Below are positions 56,439 through 64,000 of a DNA stretch of 64,000 bases, in pieces (positions within the stretch are counted from its first letter, which is position 1; each line of letters opens with the position of its first letter). Both the position numbers and the translations under genes were made by a program. The notes under the pieces are model-generated. The model did no database searches, was not told the origin of the DNA, and saw only the letters and a list, made by a program, of their open reading frames with translations. The DNA comes from Cognatishimia sp. WU-CL00825 (GTDB lineage Bacteria; Pseudomonadota; Alphaproteobacteria; Rhodobacterales; Rhodobacteraceae): positions 62,001 to 126,000 of the forward strand of contig NZ_BAABWX010000003.1 in NCBI RefSeq assembly GCF_040364665.1, written 5' to 3'.

Positions 56439-56885
56439 ATGCCAAAAATCGCCACAATAAACTACCATTCCCTTCCTCATGCTCAGATTGCTGATGTGCG
56501 CAAAGCACTGTGCGTCTTTCGGAGTGAATTACACGCGACCGGCATCAATAAACTTACCGTCTCCTCTATGGAAATCGTATTGGCGGAGATTTTAAACAAC
56601 ATTGTCGAACACGGCATTGGCCACAGGCCAGATGGCTGGTTTTGCATTGAATGCAGGACTGGTAAATCGGTGCTGCAATTTCATATCCGCGACAATGGTA
56701 CAGCAATGCCCAACGGCACGTTGCCACTAGGTTTGCCGCCAAACATAAACCGACCACTTCATAAGATGCCAGAGGGCGGATGGGGCTGGTCACTTGTGCA
56801 CGCTTTGGCTGAAAACCTAACCTATTTGCGCAAAGATCACATTAATCACGTCACTTACCGTATTCCAATTATCATTTCCAAATAG
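56439..56885 (+). CDS. RsbW/SpoIIAB-like HATPase (anti-sigma factor kinase)
   Basis: The 148-residue protein has a Bergerat ATP-binding fold: N box MEIVLAEILNNIVEHG, G1 box IRDNGTAMP and G2 box EGGWGWSLVHALAENL. It matches serine-kinase anti-sigma factors of the RsbW type. The upstream STAS protein is the expected phosphorylation target, and a phosphatase and the controlled protein must lie elsewhere. The insert around PLGLPPNINRPLHKMPE between the G boxes is normal for the lid. Confidence 0.88.
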   Translation: MPKIATINYHSLPHAQIADVRKALCVFRSELHATGINKLTVSSMEIVLAEILNNIVEHGIGHRPDGWFCIECRTGKSVLQFHIRDNGTAMPNGTLPLGLPPNINRPLHKMPEGGWGWSLVHALAENLTYLRKDHINHVTYRIPIIISK

Positions 56886-56947
56886 AGCGATTGGCAAATT
56901 GAGTTTTCACGCATAAGTTTTAGCTATCACAAGCAAGGACAGACAAG

Positions 56948-58525
56948 ATGCGCGATTTTCACTCTCCAGGTCGGTCAGAGGTGTTTGGCCAAAATGGAAT
57001 GTGCGCAACTTCGCACCCACTTGCCGCGCAGGCTGCGATAGGAGTTTTACGCCAGGGTGGAAACGCGATGGATGCCGCGATTGCTGGGGCAGTCCTGCTT
57101 GGCATTTGCGAGCCGCAAATGACGGGTATCGGCGGAGACTGTTTTGCGCTGTTTTCACCGGCTGGATCTGATGAAATTTTGGCGCATAATGGATCAGGAA
57201 CAGCGCCCAAAAATAGTTCTGCAGCTGCCTTGCGGGCCAAGGGTCATGTTGCGGTTCCAACCCACAGTGCCGACGCTGTTACTATACCCACTGCAGTTGC
57301 AGCTTTTTGCAAGCTGTCTGAAGAATGGGGCAAATTGGGATTAGAGGCGATACTGGCCCCCGCCATCGATTATGCAGAGACTGGCGTGCCTGTAGCCCCT
57401 CGCGTTGCGCATGACTGGACAAATGCCGCACAATTTCTGCAAGGAAATGCCAGATCTCATTATCTGATTGATGGTGCACCTGCCAATACCGGTGCGATTT
57501 TCCGCGCGCCTGGTCAGGCCAGAGTGCTGCGTCGCATCGCGCAACAGGGTCACGATGGATTTTATTGCGGCGAAGTTGCCGATGACATGGTGCAGAGCCT
57601 ACAAGCGCTTGGCGGCGTACATACACTTGAGGATTTTGAGACCGCGGCCTCCTTTGCAACTACACCGATATCAGGGCGTTACAAAACACGCATTTTATTC
57701 GAACATCCACCTAATGGGCAGGGTGCAACGGCAATCTTGCTTCTCAATATTCTCTCGCACTTTGACATCGCATCGATGGATCCTTTCGGAGCGATGCGCG
57801 CCCATATCGAAACCGAAGCCACAAAACTAGCCTATGACACGCGTAACCGCTTCATGGCAGATCCCAACCACACTACCCGACTTGACCATATGTTGTCAGA
57901 GGGCCTGGCCAAGCAACTTGCTGCGCTGATAGACCCGAAAAATGCGATGACCCCCACGACATCTCTGGCAGAGGATGTTCACAAGGACACAGTTTACATC
58001 ACGGTTGTTGACCAAGATCGCATGGCTGTTTCGCTGATCTATTCCATTTTCCATAGCTTTGGGTCTGGCATCGCTTCTGATAAATTTGGCATTCTGTTTC
58101 AAAACCGAGGAGCAGGGTTTTCGCTACAAGAGGGGCATCCAAACATGCTAGCCGCAGGCAAACGCCCAATGCACACTATCATTCCGGGTATGCTTGCCGA
58201 TGCTGGAAAACCGATTATGCCTTTTGGTGTCATGGGAGGCCAATATCAATCCACCGGTCATGCACGGCTTATTTCAAACATGCTGGACTTTGGATTATCG
58301 CCACAAGCCGCAATCGACGCGCCGCGCTGCTTTTTTGAAAATGGCAAACTGAACATCGAAAGAGGCTATGCGGCAAATGTGATGCAAACCCTAGAAACGA
58401 TGGGGCACGACATCACAGTACCAGAGTCTCCCATTGGCGGCGCTCAGTCGATCACAATCCATCAGAATGGTGTTCTAGAAGGTGCGTCTGATCCGCGCAA
58501 AGACGGCTGTGCTTTAGGGTACTAA
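56948..58525 (+). CDS. Gamma-glutamyltransferase family protein
   Basis: This 525-residue Ntn-hydrolase precursor should cleave itself before a threonine to give two subunits. The candidate nucleophile is Thr348 in HKDTVYITVVDQDRMAVSLI, followed by SIFHSFGSGIASDKFGI. N-terminal CATSHPLAAQAAIGVLRQGGNAMDAAIAGAVLLG is typical. No signal peptide is evident, unlike periplasmic E. coli Ggt, so it may act in the cytoplasm on glutathione or other gamma-glutamyl amides. It follows the STAS/HATPase pair after 62 bases and converges on hspQ. A cephalosporin-acylase-like specificity is possible. Confidence 0.9.
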   Translation: MRDFHSPGRSEVFGQNGMCATSHPLAAQAAIGVLRQGGNAMDAAIAGAVLLGICEPQMTGIGGDCFALFSPAGSDEILAHNGSGTAPKNSSAAALRAKGHVAVPTHSADAVTIPTAVAAFCKLSEEWGKLGLEAILAPAIDYAETGVPVAPRVAHDWTNAAQFLQGNARSHYLIDGAPANTGAIFRAPGQARVLRRIAQQGHDGFYCGEVADDMVQSLQALGGVHTLEDFETAASFATTPISGRYKTRILFEHPPNGQGATAILLLNILSHFDIASMDPFGAMRAHIETEATKLAYDTRNRFMADPNHTTRLDHMLSEGLAKQLAALIDPKNAMTPTTSLAEDVHKDTVYITVVDQDRMAVSLIYSIFHSFGSGIASDKFGILFQNRGAGFSLQEGHPNMLAAGKRPMHTIIPGMLADAGKPIMPFGVMGGQYQSTGHARLISNMLDFGLSPQAAIDAPRCFFENGKLNIERGYAANVMQTLETMGHDITVPESPIGGAQSITIHQNGVLEGASDPRKDGCALGY

Positions 58526-58539
58526 AGACACGGCCTGTT

Positions 58540-58866
58540 TTAGTTCATGTTGAAATGCAACGGATATTGGCCGTCTTCAAATGGGCCAAACAAATCGCTG
58601 ATATCAGGGTGATCAACCGGTTCACCTGAATAATCGGCAATCAAGTTCTGTTCGGACACATAGGCCACGTAATAGCTTTGATCATTTTCAGCCAGCAAAT
58701 GGTAAAACGGCTGTTCCCGTGTCGGGCGACTCTCTTCGGGAATCGCGTCATACCATTCTTCGGTATTTGAAAACTCAGGGTCTACGTCAAAAACCACCCC
58801 GCGAAAGGGGTGTTTTCTATGGCGTACAATCTGGCCAAGATGATATTTCGCGCGTGATGTGTTCAT
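58540..58866 (-). CDS. hspQ: Heat shock protein HspQ
   Basis: The 108-residue protein matches HspQ/YccV (hemimethylated-DNA-binding fold): KYHLGQIVRHRKHPFRGVVFDVDPEFSNTEEWY, QPFYHLLAENDQSYYVAYVSEQNL and a C-terminal DLFGPFEDGQYPLHFNMN. In E. coli HspQ favours degradation of certain proteins through Lon. The Shine-Dalgarno is weak. It converges with the gamma-glutamyltransferase gene, 14 bases between stops, without an obvious terminator. Confidence 0.93.
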   Translation of the reverse strand: MNTSRAKYHLGQIVRHRKHPFRGVVFDVDPEFSNTEEWYDAIPEESRPTREQPFYHLLAENDQSYYVAYVSEQNLIADYSGEPVDHPDISDLFGPFEDGQYPLHFNMN

Positions 58867-59026
58867 AAGTTGCAGCCCTTACCCGTCAAATCTAGCGCTT
58901 TCAAGGGGGTTTTGTCCATTTATTGCGGCCATTTTTGCGGAAACAGACTGTGGACGCCCTTATAACAGTCAAGCAGACGCACACAGGCAAAGTCTTGCTG
59001 ACAGCCTGCGGCAAACCCGATGTATT

Positions 59027-59059
59027 GTGATTTCAAAAATCACGAATTACGCGTATGAT
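59027..59059 (+). promoter_or_regulatory. Palindrome and candidate promoter upstream of the SLT lipoprotein gene
   Basis: GTGATTT (59027-59033), CAA and AAATCAC (59037-59043) form a perfect 7-bp inverted repeat. It overlaps a possible -35 (TTTCAA, 59031-59036) which is 17 bases from a good -10, TATGAT (59054-59059). The arrangement suggests a repressor site over the promoter of the downstream gene, starting at 59088. Confidence 0.4.
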
Positions 59060-59087
59060 AGAGAAAAACAACATATGCGAGAGCCCT

Positions 59088-59675
59088 ATGAGCAGACCCT
59101 TTCGCGCCCTATTGCTTTTCCTCCTTGTCGCGGCCTGCGGCGGAGGCAATTTCTCGGCGCCCAGAAATTTAAATGATGCATGTTCGATCTTAAAGCAGCG
59201 CCCCAAATACGCTCGCGCCTTTAAAGCCGCTGAACGGCGTTGGAAGGTCCCAGCGCATGTGCAAATGGCGACGATTTACCAAGAAAGCAAATTTGTCGGG
59301 AACGCCAGAACCCCTTTGCGTTTTGCCTTAGGCGTTTTACCGATGGGTCGCCAAAGCAGTGCATATGGCTACTCGCAGGCGCTGGATGCAACCTGGGAGG
59401 GCTACAAGCGCGACACCGGGCGTAGAGGCGCTGACCGCGATGATATTTTCGACGCAACCGACTTTATTGGTTGGTATATGAACCAAACCCGCGAAAAGAA
59501 TGGCATCGCATTGACCGATGCGCGTAATCAATACTTGGCCTATCACGAGGGGCATACAGGGTTTGCACGCGGCACCTATCGCAATAAAGCATGGCTTGTG
59601 CGCGTTTCCGGCGAAGTCGCCAACCGATCGGTGACATATAAACGCCAACTCTCAAACTGTCGTCGCTATCGATAA
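59088..59675 (+). CDS. Lytic transglycosylase SLT-domain lipoprotein
   Basis: The 195-residue protein has a lipoprotein signal (MSRPFRALLLFLLVAAC), so it should be anchored in an envelope membrane. The SLT domain has HVQMATIYQESKF, with the likely catalytic glutamate in YQES, then SAYGYSQALDATWEGY and NQYLAYHEGHTGFARG. Such enzymes cleave peptidoglycan glycan strands. The start at 59088 gives the lipobox; the open frame to 59055 runs into the promoter's -10. A hairpin terminator follows the stop. Confidence 0.9.
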   Translation: MSRPFRALLLFLLVAACGGGNFSAPRNLNDACSILKQRPKYARAFKAAERRWKVPAHVQMATIYQESKFVGNARTPLRFALGVLPMGRQSSAYGYSQALDATWEGYKRDTGRRGADRDDIFDATDFIGWYMNQTREKNGIALTDARNQYLAYHEGHTGFARGTYRNKAWLVRVSGEVANRSVTYKRQLSNCRRYR

Positions 59676-59682
59676 AACAGTC

Positions 59683-59704
59683 AGAGCGCCATCGGCGCTC
59701 TTTC
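59683..59704 (+). terminator. Terminator after the SLT lipoprotein gene
   Basis: AGAGCGCC (59683-59690) pairs with GGCGCTCT (59694-59701) around ATC, followed by a T-rich tract (TTCTCTTT). It lies 7 bases after the stop and before the convergent lolA stop at 59712. Confidence 0.85.
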
Positions 59705-59711
59705 TCTTTGC

Positions 59712-60326
59712 CTAATCTTCGTCATTTGGCGCACGAAGGGTCTTCAATCGTTCGATGTTAAACAGGCGGTTTGCAAGTTTAACATTCTGGTTCATTTCAC
59801 CCAGAATCACGGTGGTCGCCCCACCGTTGCCATCTTTGATCACCCATTGGCGCAGCTCTACCGGCGCGCCAGTGAAAACCAGATCAATAGACCCATAATC
59901 AGGGCGTTTGGGGTCCTGCGCCGTTATGGTAGTGGCCGTGCCATCATAGCTGTGGGCGACAACCATATCGCGTTGCTTCAGGTCAACATTCGGCTCTAAA
60001 ATGACCCAAAGAGGTGTCTGCCGCAGAGGATAGTTTTCTGGGGGTTCATTGGACTTCTTGTCAAAAATTGCCACCTGCCCGCTGCCAGCCATGACGAGGG
60101 CAGCCTCGGGTGGGTCATATTCAAAGCGCGCGCGCCCGGGGCGTTTTAACAATAGCCGCCCGGTGGAAATTGAATTGTCATCATTGATCTGCGTAAAGCT
60201 CACCTCTGCGGACTTAAGCGTGTTCAAGTAGGCAGAGATTTCGTCAAGTGATAGCTTTTCAGCCAAAGACGGCGTTGCCATCAGGACCAAAAGGGCTGGG
60301 GTCAAGAACAGTTTCATCGGTTTCAT
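59712..60326 (-). CDS. lolA: LolA-like outer-membrane lipoprotein carrier
   Basis: LolA shuttles lipoproteins across the periplasm to the outer membrane. The 204-residue protein has a signal peptide (MKPMKLFLTPALLVLMATPSLA). Family features follow: YLNTLKSAEVSFTQIN, GRLLLKRPGRARFEYDPP and a beta-rich body ending GATTVILGEMNQNVKLANRLFNI. A second ATG at 60317 is also possible. It lies downstream of ftsK on the same strand, as in many Rhodobacteraceae, with a hairpin in between. Confidence 0.9.
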   Translation of the reverse strand: MKPMKLFLTPALLVLMATPSLAEKLSLDEISAYLNTLKSAEVSFTQINDDNSISTGRLLLKRPGRARFEYDPPEAALVMAGSGQVAIFDKKSNEPPENYPLRQTPLWVILEPNVDLKQRDMVVAHSYDGTATTITAQDPKRPDYGSIDLVFTGAPVELRQWVIKDGNGGATTVILGEMNQNVKLANRLFNIERLKTLRAPNDED

Positions 60327-60346
60327 AAACTTAACCTAGGAAAGAT

Positions 60347-60373
60347 TAGGGGCGGTTACATCCCGCCCCCTTA
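60347..60373 (-). terminator. Hairpin between ftsK and lolA
   Basis: GGGGCGG (60349-60355) pairs with CCGCCCC (60363-60369), loop TTACATC, with the flanks TA and TTA extending it imperfectly. On the minus strand it falls between ftsK and lolA. The T tract is poor, so it may attenuate rather than end transcription. Confidence 0.5.
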
Positions 60374-60407
60374 GATTTATTCAATTTTCGGCCTTTATCT
60401 GCTCAAA

Positions 60408-63344
60408 TCATTGTTCGGGCACAAGGATCTCGCGTTTGCCAACATGATTGGCTGCCGAAACCAAACCTTCGTCTTCCATCTGCTCAACCAGACGCGCAGC
60501 CTTGTTATAGCCGATCGCCAATTTGCGTTGAATATAAGACGTCGAACACTTGCGGTCCTTGATCACTATGGCCACGGCCTGATCATACAGCGCGTCTTCG
60601 CCATTTGTGTTGCCACCCAGACCAAGCACAGCGTCGATGTTATCTGCTGAGCCTTCTTTGGGGCCATCCACAACACCACCGACATATTCTGGTTCACCAA
60701 AACTCTTAAGGTGATTAACGATTTCTTCGACTTCTTCATCGCTGACAAATGGGCCGTGGCAACGGGTGATTTTTGAACCACCGGCCATATACAGCATGTC
60801 CCCCATGCCCAATAGTTGCTCGGCGCCCATCTCACCCAAAATCGTGCGGCTGTCGATTTTCGACGTCACCTGGAACGAAATACGGGTTGGGAAGTTGGCC
60901 TTGATTGTCCCAGTGATAACATCAACCGAAGGGCGCTGCGTCGCCATGATCAAGTGAATGCCAGATGCACGTGCCATTTGCGCCAGACGCTGGATGCAGG
61001 CTTCGATTTCTTTGCCAGCCACCATCATCAAATCAGCCATCTCGTCGACAATAACGACGATATACGGCATCTTTTCTGGAATGATCTCTTCGGTTTCAAA
61101 GACCGGTTCACCGGACTCGTCATCAAAACCAGTTTGCACCGTACGGCTAAAGGTCTCGCCTTTCTTCAGGGCATCTGCAACGCGGCTGTTATAGCCGTCG
61201 ATGTTACGCACACCCATTTTTGACATTTTCCGATAGCGATCTTCCATTTCACCAACGGTCCATTTCAGCGCAACAACCGCTTTTTTGGGATCCGTCACAA
61301 CGGGCGACAACAAGTGCGGAATTCCGTCATAAACCGACAATTCCAGCATTTTGGGATCGATCATGATCATGCGGCAATCTTCGGGGGTCAACTTGTACAA
61401 CAATGACAGAATCATTGTGTTGATCGCCACAGACTTACCCGAACCCGTTGTCCCGGCGATCAAGAGGTGAGGCATTTTCGCGAGGTTGGCTACAATTGGA
61501 TCACCACCAATGTCTTTTCCCAGGGCGAGCGGAAGTTTGCGATTGCCTGATTCATAATCCCGCGACGACAGAATTTCGCGGAAGGCCACCATTTCCCGGT
61601 GATCATTTGGCAATTCGATACCAATTACAGAACGACCAGGCACGGTGGAGACCCGTGCTGAAAGCGCTGACATAGAACGTGCGATATCATCAGCCAGCCC
61701 GATGACACGGCTGGCTTTCAGACCCGGCGCGGGTTCAAGTTCGTACATTGTAACGACAGGGCCTGGGCGGACCGAAACGATTTCGCCTTTAACCCCATAG
61801 TCATCCAATACTGTTTCCAGCATGCGGGCGTTTTCTTCTAACGCATCATCACTAAGTGGGCGTCGCTCGATGCTATCAGCACTGGCCAACAAATTCAGAG
61901 GTGGCAATTCAAAAGCCGTTGCTTTTTCATCAAATGCCAGCTGAGGCTGAGCTTCGGCTTTGGCGCGTGCAGAAGGCTGTACTTGCTTGCGCGGCTGATG
62001 TTGAACAACTTTGCGCGGCTCTGCTACAGGAATTTTCGGTGCAGCCGGCGCAGGTGTCTGGGGCATCACACGCTGCAACGGCACAACGGTCGCCGTTTCA
62101 GGCTCTTCGATTGCCTCAACATAAGGGGCGGCTTGCCCAAAGTCTTCGGGCGTCGGCACCTGTGTTTGTGGCTGTGCAGTCAAAGGCGGCTCTGCGGGAA
62201 TGGGCACAGCTGCGGGTGCCGTCAATGGCGGTTCCGCGGGCAGTTCACCTTCGCTTTGTGTCTGCAGAACAAGCGGTTGTGGTCCACGTCCCAACCCTTT
62301 GGTAACAGGCGCGATATCTGGTGCGTAGACTGGCTTATTGCTGCGCACCCGGCTTTTGATGACATCCGCAATTTTGGCTTTGATACGATCATCGCCTGGC
62401 ATATCACGGACATCGGCAACGCTATCCTGAACAATCAATTCCGGCTCTGGCATCGGCTCTGCGCGCTTTATAAGATTTGGAACGCGGGCCAAAAGGCTCG
62501 ATTTGGGGGCCTCTTCCAACACTGGATCGGGCTCTGCATATGCATTTGAATACTGATCTTCGGTCTGCGCATGACGAATGCGCTTCGGGCTAGACGTAGG
62601 TTCGGCATGGGCTGCCTCAGCTGCGGCGGCTTCTTGGGCCAGCAGGCGACGTTCGTTTCGTCTTGCTTGCATTGTTTGCGCTGCGCTGACGGCCCCAGTG
62701 GCACCACGCCCAAGTAGCGTCATTAACGACGCATAGCTCATGATGACCCCGACCAATAGAAAACGGCCAATAAAATTCAATTCTGGGCGTGTGAACCCCA
62801 TGACAAACAGGATCAGAGCAAGAGTACCCAGGCCGAGTACCAAAGAGATGATTTTTAACCCTATCAGCGCACTGATCGGAAGAATGTTCAGAGTTACTCC
62901 AACAAACGTATCGCCAAAAAATCCACCTAGTCCTTGAATGCCGGTCCAACCCTCAGGCGGTACTAATGTAGAGGCATATGCAGCTCCCAAAAACCATGCG
63001 ATGGGTGAAAAGATAGCACGCCAGACTAAAGTTTCTCCGCGATGGAAGGCAAAGCGCAATCCCCAAGCAATGGCTACAGGAACAATTGCCCAACTTCCGA
63101 AACCCCAAACCAAAATTAACATTGCTGAGATCGTTGCTCCAGTCCGCCCAAACCAATTCTGAACCGGCGCATCTGTAGCCAAAATCCAATTTGGATCGTC
63201 AGGAGTGTAGGTTGCGAGCATCATTGCGACCAATGCACCAACCAACAAAAGGGCAATGCCAATCAGCTCTTTGCCGCGCTTTTCAATCGCTGCCTGCATG
63301 TTGCTGTCCAGAAGCGGATCGCGACCGCGTGCCTGATATGCCAT
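60408..63344 (-). CDS. ftsK: DNA translocase FtsK
   Basis: FtsK anchors at the division septum and pumps chromosome ends apart for dimer resolution. The 978-residue protein has four to five N-terminal membrane helices (about 25-215), a proline- and glutamine-rich linker (about 230-480), and the RecA-like motor with Walker [18 protein letters not shown] near residue 630 and Walker [14 protein letters not shown]. The gamma winged helix that reads KOPS closes the protein ([32 protein letters not shown]). GAGG lies 6 bases before the ATG. The start is 13 bases from the stop of the aminotransferase gene upstream. Confidence 0.97.
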   Translation of the reverse strand: MAYQARGRDPLLDSNMQAAIEKRGKELIGIALLLVGALVAMMLATYTPDDPNWILATDAPVQNWFGRTGATISAMLILVWGFGSWAIVPVAIAWGLRFAFHRGETLVWRAIFSPIAWFLGAAYASTLVPPEGWTGIQGLGGFFGDTFVGVTLNILPISALIGLKIISLVLGLGTLALILFVMGFTRPELNFIGRFLLVGVIMSYASLMTLLGRGATGAVSAAQTMQARRNERRLLAQEAAAAEAAHAEPTSSPKRIRHAQTEDQYSNAYAEPDPVLEEAPKSSLLARVPNLIKRAEPMPEPELIVQDSVADVRDMPGDDRIKAKIADVIKSRVRSNKPVYAPDIAPVTKGLGRGPQPLVLQTQSEGELPAEPPLTAPAAVPIPAEPPLTAQPQTQVPTPEDFGQAAPYVEAIEEPETATVVPLQRVMPQTPAPAAPKIPVAEPRKVVQHQPRKQVQPSARAKAEAQPQLAFDEKATAFELPPLNLLASADSIERRPLSDDALEENARMLETVLDDYGVKGEIVSVRPGPVVTMYELEPAPGLKASRVIGLADDIARSMSALSARVSTVPGRSVIGIELPNDHREMVAFREILSSRDYESGNRKLPLALGKDIGGDPIVANLAKMPHLLIAGTTGSGKSVAINTMILSLLYKLTPEDCRMIMIDPKMLELSVYDGIPHLLSPVVTDPKKAVVALKWTVGEMEDRYRKMSKMGVRNIDGYNSRVADALKKGETFSRTVQTGFDDESGEPVFETEEIIPEKMPYIVVIVDEMADLMMVAGKEIEACIQRLAQMARASGIHLIMATQRPSVDVITGTIKANFPTRISFQVTSKIDSRTILGEMGAEQLLGMGDMLYMAGGSKITRCHGPFVSDEEVEEIVNHLKSFGEPEYVGGVVDGPKEGSADNIDAVLGLGGNTNGEDALYDQAVAIVIKDRKCSTSYIQRKLAIGYNKAARLVEQMEDEGLVSAANHVGKREILVPEQ

Positions 63345-63357
63345 CTCTTACCTCGAC

Positions 63358-64000
63358 TTATTCGTACAGACAGGCGCGAATGGTTTTCAGCGCCGCCTCA
63401 ACGTTGTTTTTTGGGGCCACCAAAGCGACCCGGATATATGCTTTGCCGGGATTGTCCCCGTTGCTGTCTTTGCTGAGATATGCGCCTGGAAGCACCCGCA
63501 CACCTGTTTCTTTCCAAAGTTTCAGCGCAGCCGTTTCGCCATCATCGACCGGCAACCACAAAAAGAAACCTGCAACTGGGCTGGTATAGCCGGGGATGTC
63601 AGCAAAAATCTTATCCGCGATCTCAAACTTTTCGGCATAGAGCCGGCGGTTCTCTTTGACGTGCGCTTCATCTGCCCAGACTTTTTCTGCCGCCCGCTGC
63701 AGGGGCAAAGGCAAAGGCGCGCCAGCATAGGCACGCAGTTGTTTGATACGCTTTAGACACTCTGGCCCACCGGCAACAAACCCCGACCGTAATCCGGGTA
63801 GATTGCTGCGCTTGCTAAGCGAGTGAAAAATCAAAACGCGTTCGGGATCTGCGCCCATTTCTGTGGCCACAGCCAACGTTCCGTCAGGCGCTGAACCCCG
63901 ATAGATTTCGGAATAGCACTCATCAGCGAAAATTTTGAAATCGTATTGCTCTGCCAACGCAATCAATTTGGTCAGATAAGCCTTGTTGGCCACAGCGCCC
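63358..64000 (-). CDS. Aminotransferase class I/II, DapC-like, C-terminal part
   Basis: The gene is cut by the right edge of the window; the frame stays open to base 64000, and the missing part encodes the N-terminus. About 213 residues remain. FADECYSEIYRG holds the conserved PLP-pyridine aspartate and tyrosine, and SLSKRSNLPGLRSGFVAG the Schiff-base lysine. The SLSKRSNLPGLRSGF form is typical of DapC, the succinyldiaminopimelate aminotransferase of lysine synthesis. ATG or GTG codons inside this stretch are not the start. It lies upstream of ftsK. Confidence 0.85.
   Translation of the reverse strand, partial: GAVANKAYLTKLIALAEQYDFKIFADECYSEIYRGSAPDGTLAVATEMGADPERVLIFHSLSKRSNLPGLRSGFVAGGPECLKRIKQLRAYAGAPLPLPLQRAAEKVWADEAHVKENRRLYAEKFEIADKIFADIPGYTSPVAGFFLWLPVDDGETAALKLWKETGVRVLPGAYLSKDSNGDNPGKAYIRVALVAPKNNVEAALKTIRACLYE

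Overview
The window reads as a piece of a marine alphaproteobacterial chromosome, most likely a member of the Rhodobacteraceae (Roseobacter group). This rests on gene content and order: dnaN-recF-gyrB, lspA-DUF3035-M16-M16, rsmB-heparinase-purH with a divergent DUF1674 gene, dapC-ftsK-lolA, a double-domain ALDH16-like dehydrogenase beside deoC, and several betaine/methylamine genes. Base composition is moderate and fairly even. I see no rRNA, tRNA, IS element, prophage, integrase or CRISPR array. Almost all of the window is coding on one strand or the other.

Layout. 1-4.2 kb: end of dnaN, then recF and gyrB (replication and topology). 4.2-9.5 kb: gabD, a DUF3775 gene, and the overlapping pair mutL-rmuC. 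9.6-12.2 kb: an AGCS alanine-type symporter plus a UspA protein, divergent from an Lrp-type regulator. 12.2-16.1 kb: a four-gene metal ABC transporter (two permeases, ATPase, binding protein) preceded by two identical 15-bp near-palindromes that look like Fur/Mur operators. 16.3-20.3 kb: deoC, ALDH16-like dehydrogenase and an NAD(P)-binding protein. 20.3-24.7 kb: GNAT, two M16 proteases (one active, one lacking the zinc site), a DUF3035 lipoprotein and lspA. 24.8-29.9 kb: purH, heparinase-like protein, rsmB and divergent DUF1674. 30-34 kb: a betaine/TMAO-type ABC transporter with a duplicated permease. 34.4-37 kb: DUF983, dapB, rbfA and a DUF2233 protein.

37-44.5 kb: truB, rpsO and pnp, often close neighbours in related bacteria, are separated here by a DUF1643-DUF5665 pair and an RTX-type calcium-binding protein (between truB and rpsO) and by a BCCT transporter (between rpsO and pnp). 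44.6-47.4 kb: 1-Cys peroxiredoxin, RluA-type pseudouridine synthase, RarD and a small secreted protein. 47.4-54 kb: two dimethylglycine/sarcosine-dehydrogenase-like flavoproteins flanking a GbdR/GlxA-type AraC regulator, with a XRE-cupin regulator upstream. 54-64 kb: free-methionine-R-sulfoxide reductase, thiolase, a STAS plus HATPase partner-switch pair, gamma-glutamyltransferase, hspQ, a lytic-transglycosylase lipoprotein, lolA, ftsK and the C-terminal part of a dapC-like aminotransferase cut by the window end.

Together the accessory genes point to uptake (ABC and BCCT) and oxidative demethylation (DMG/sarcosine-type dehydrogenases) of methylated amines, a common marine osmolyte lifestyle. 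I found no clearly novel multi-gene system. The best leads are the uncharacterised DUF1643-DUF5665 pair behind a perfect 12-bp inverted repeat, the N-terminally anchored RTX protein, the regulator-in-the-middle methylamine locus with repeated TGAAAAA operators upstream, and a hairpin that buries the recF ribosome binding site.
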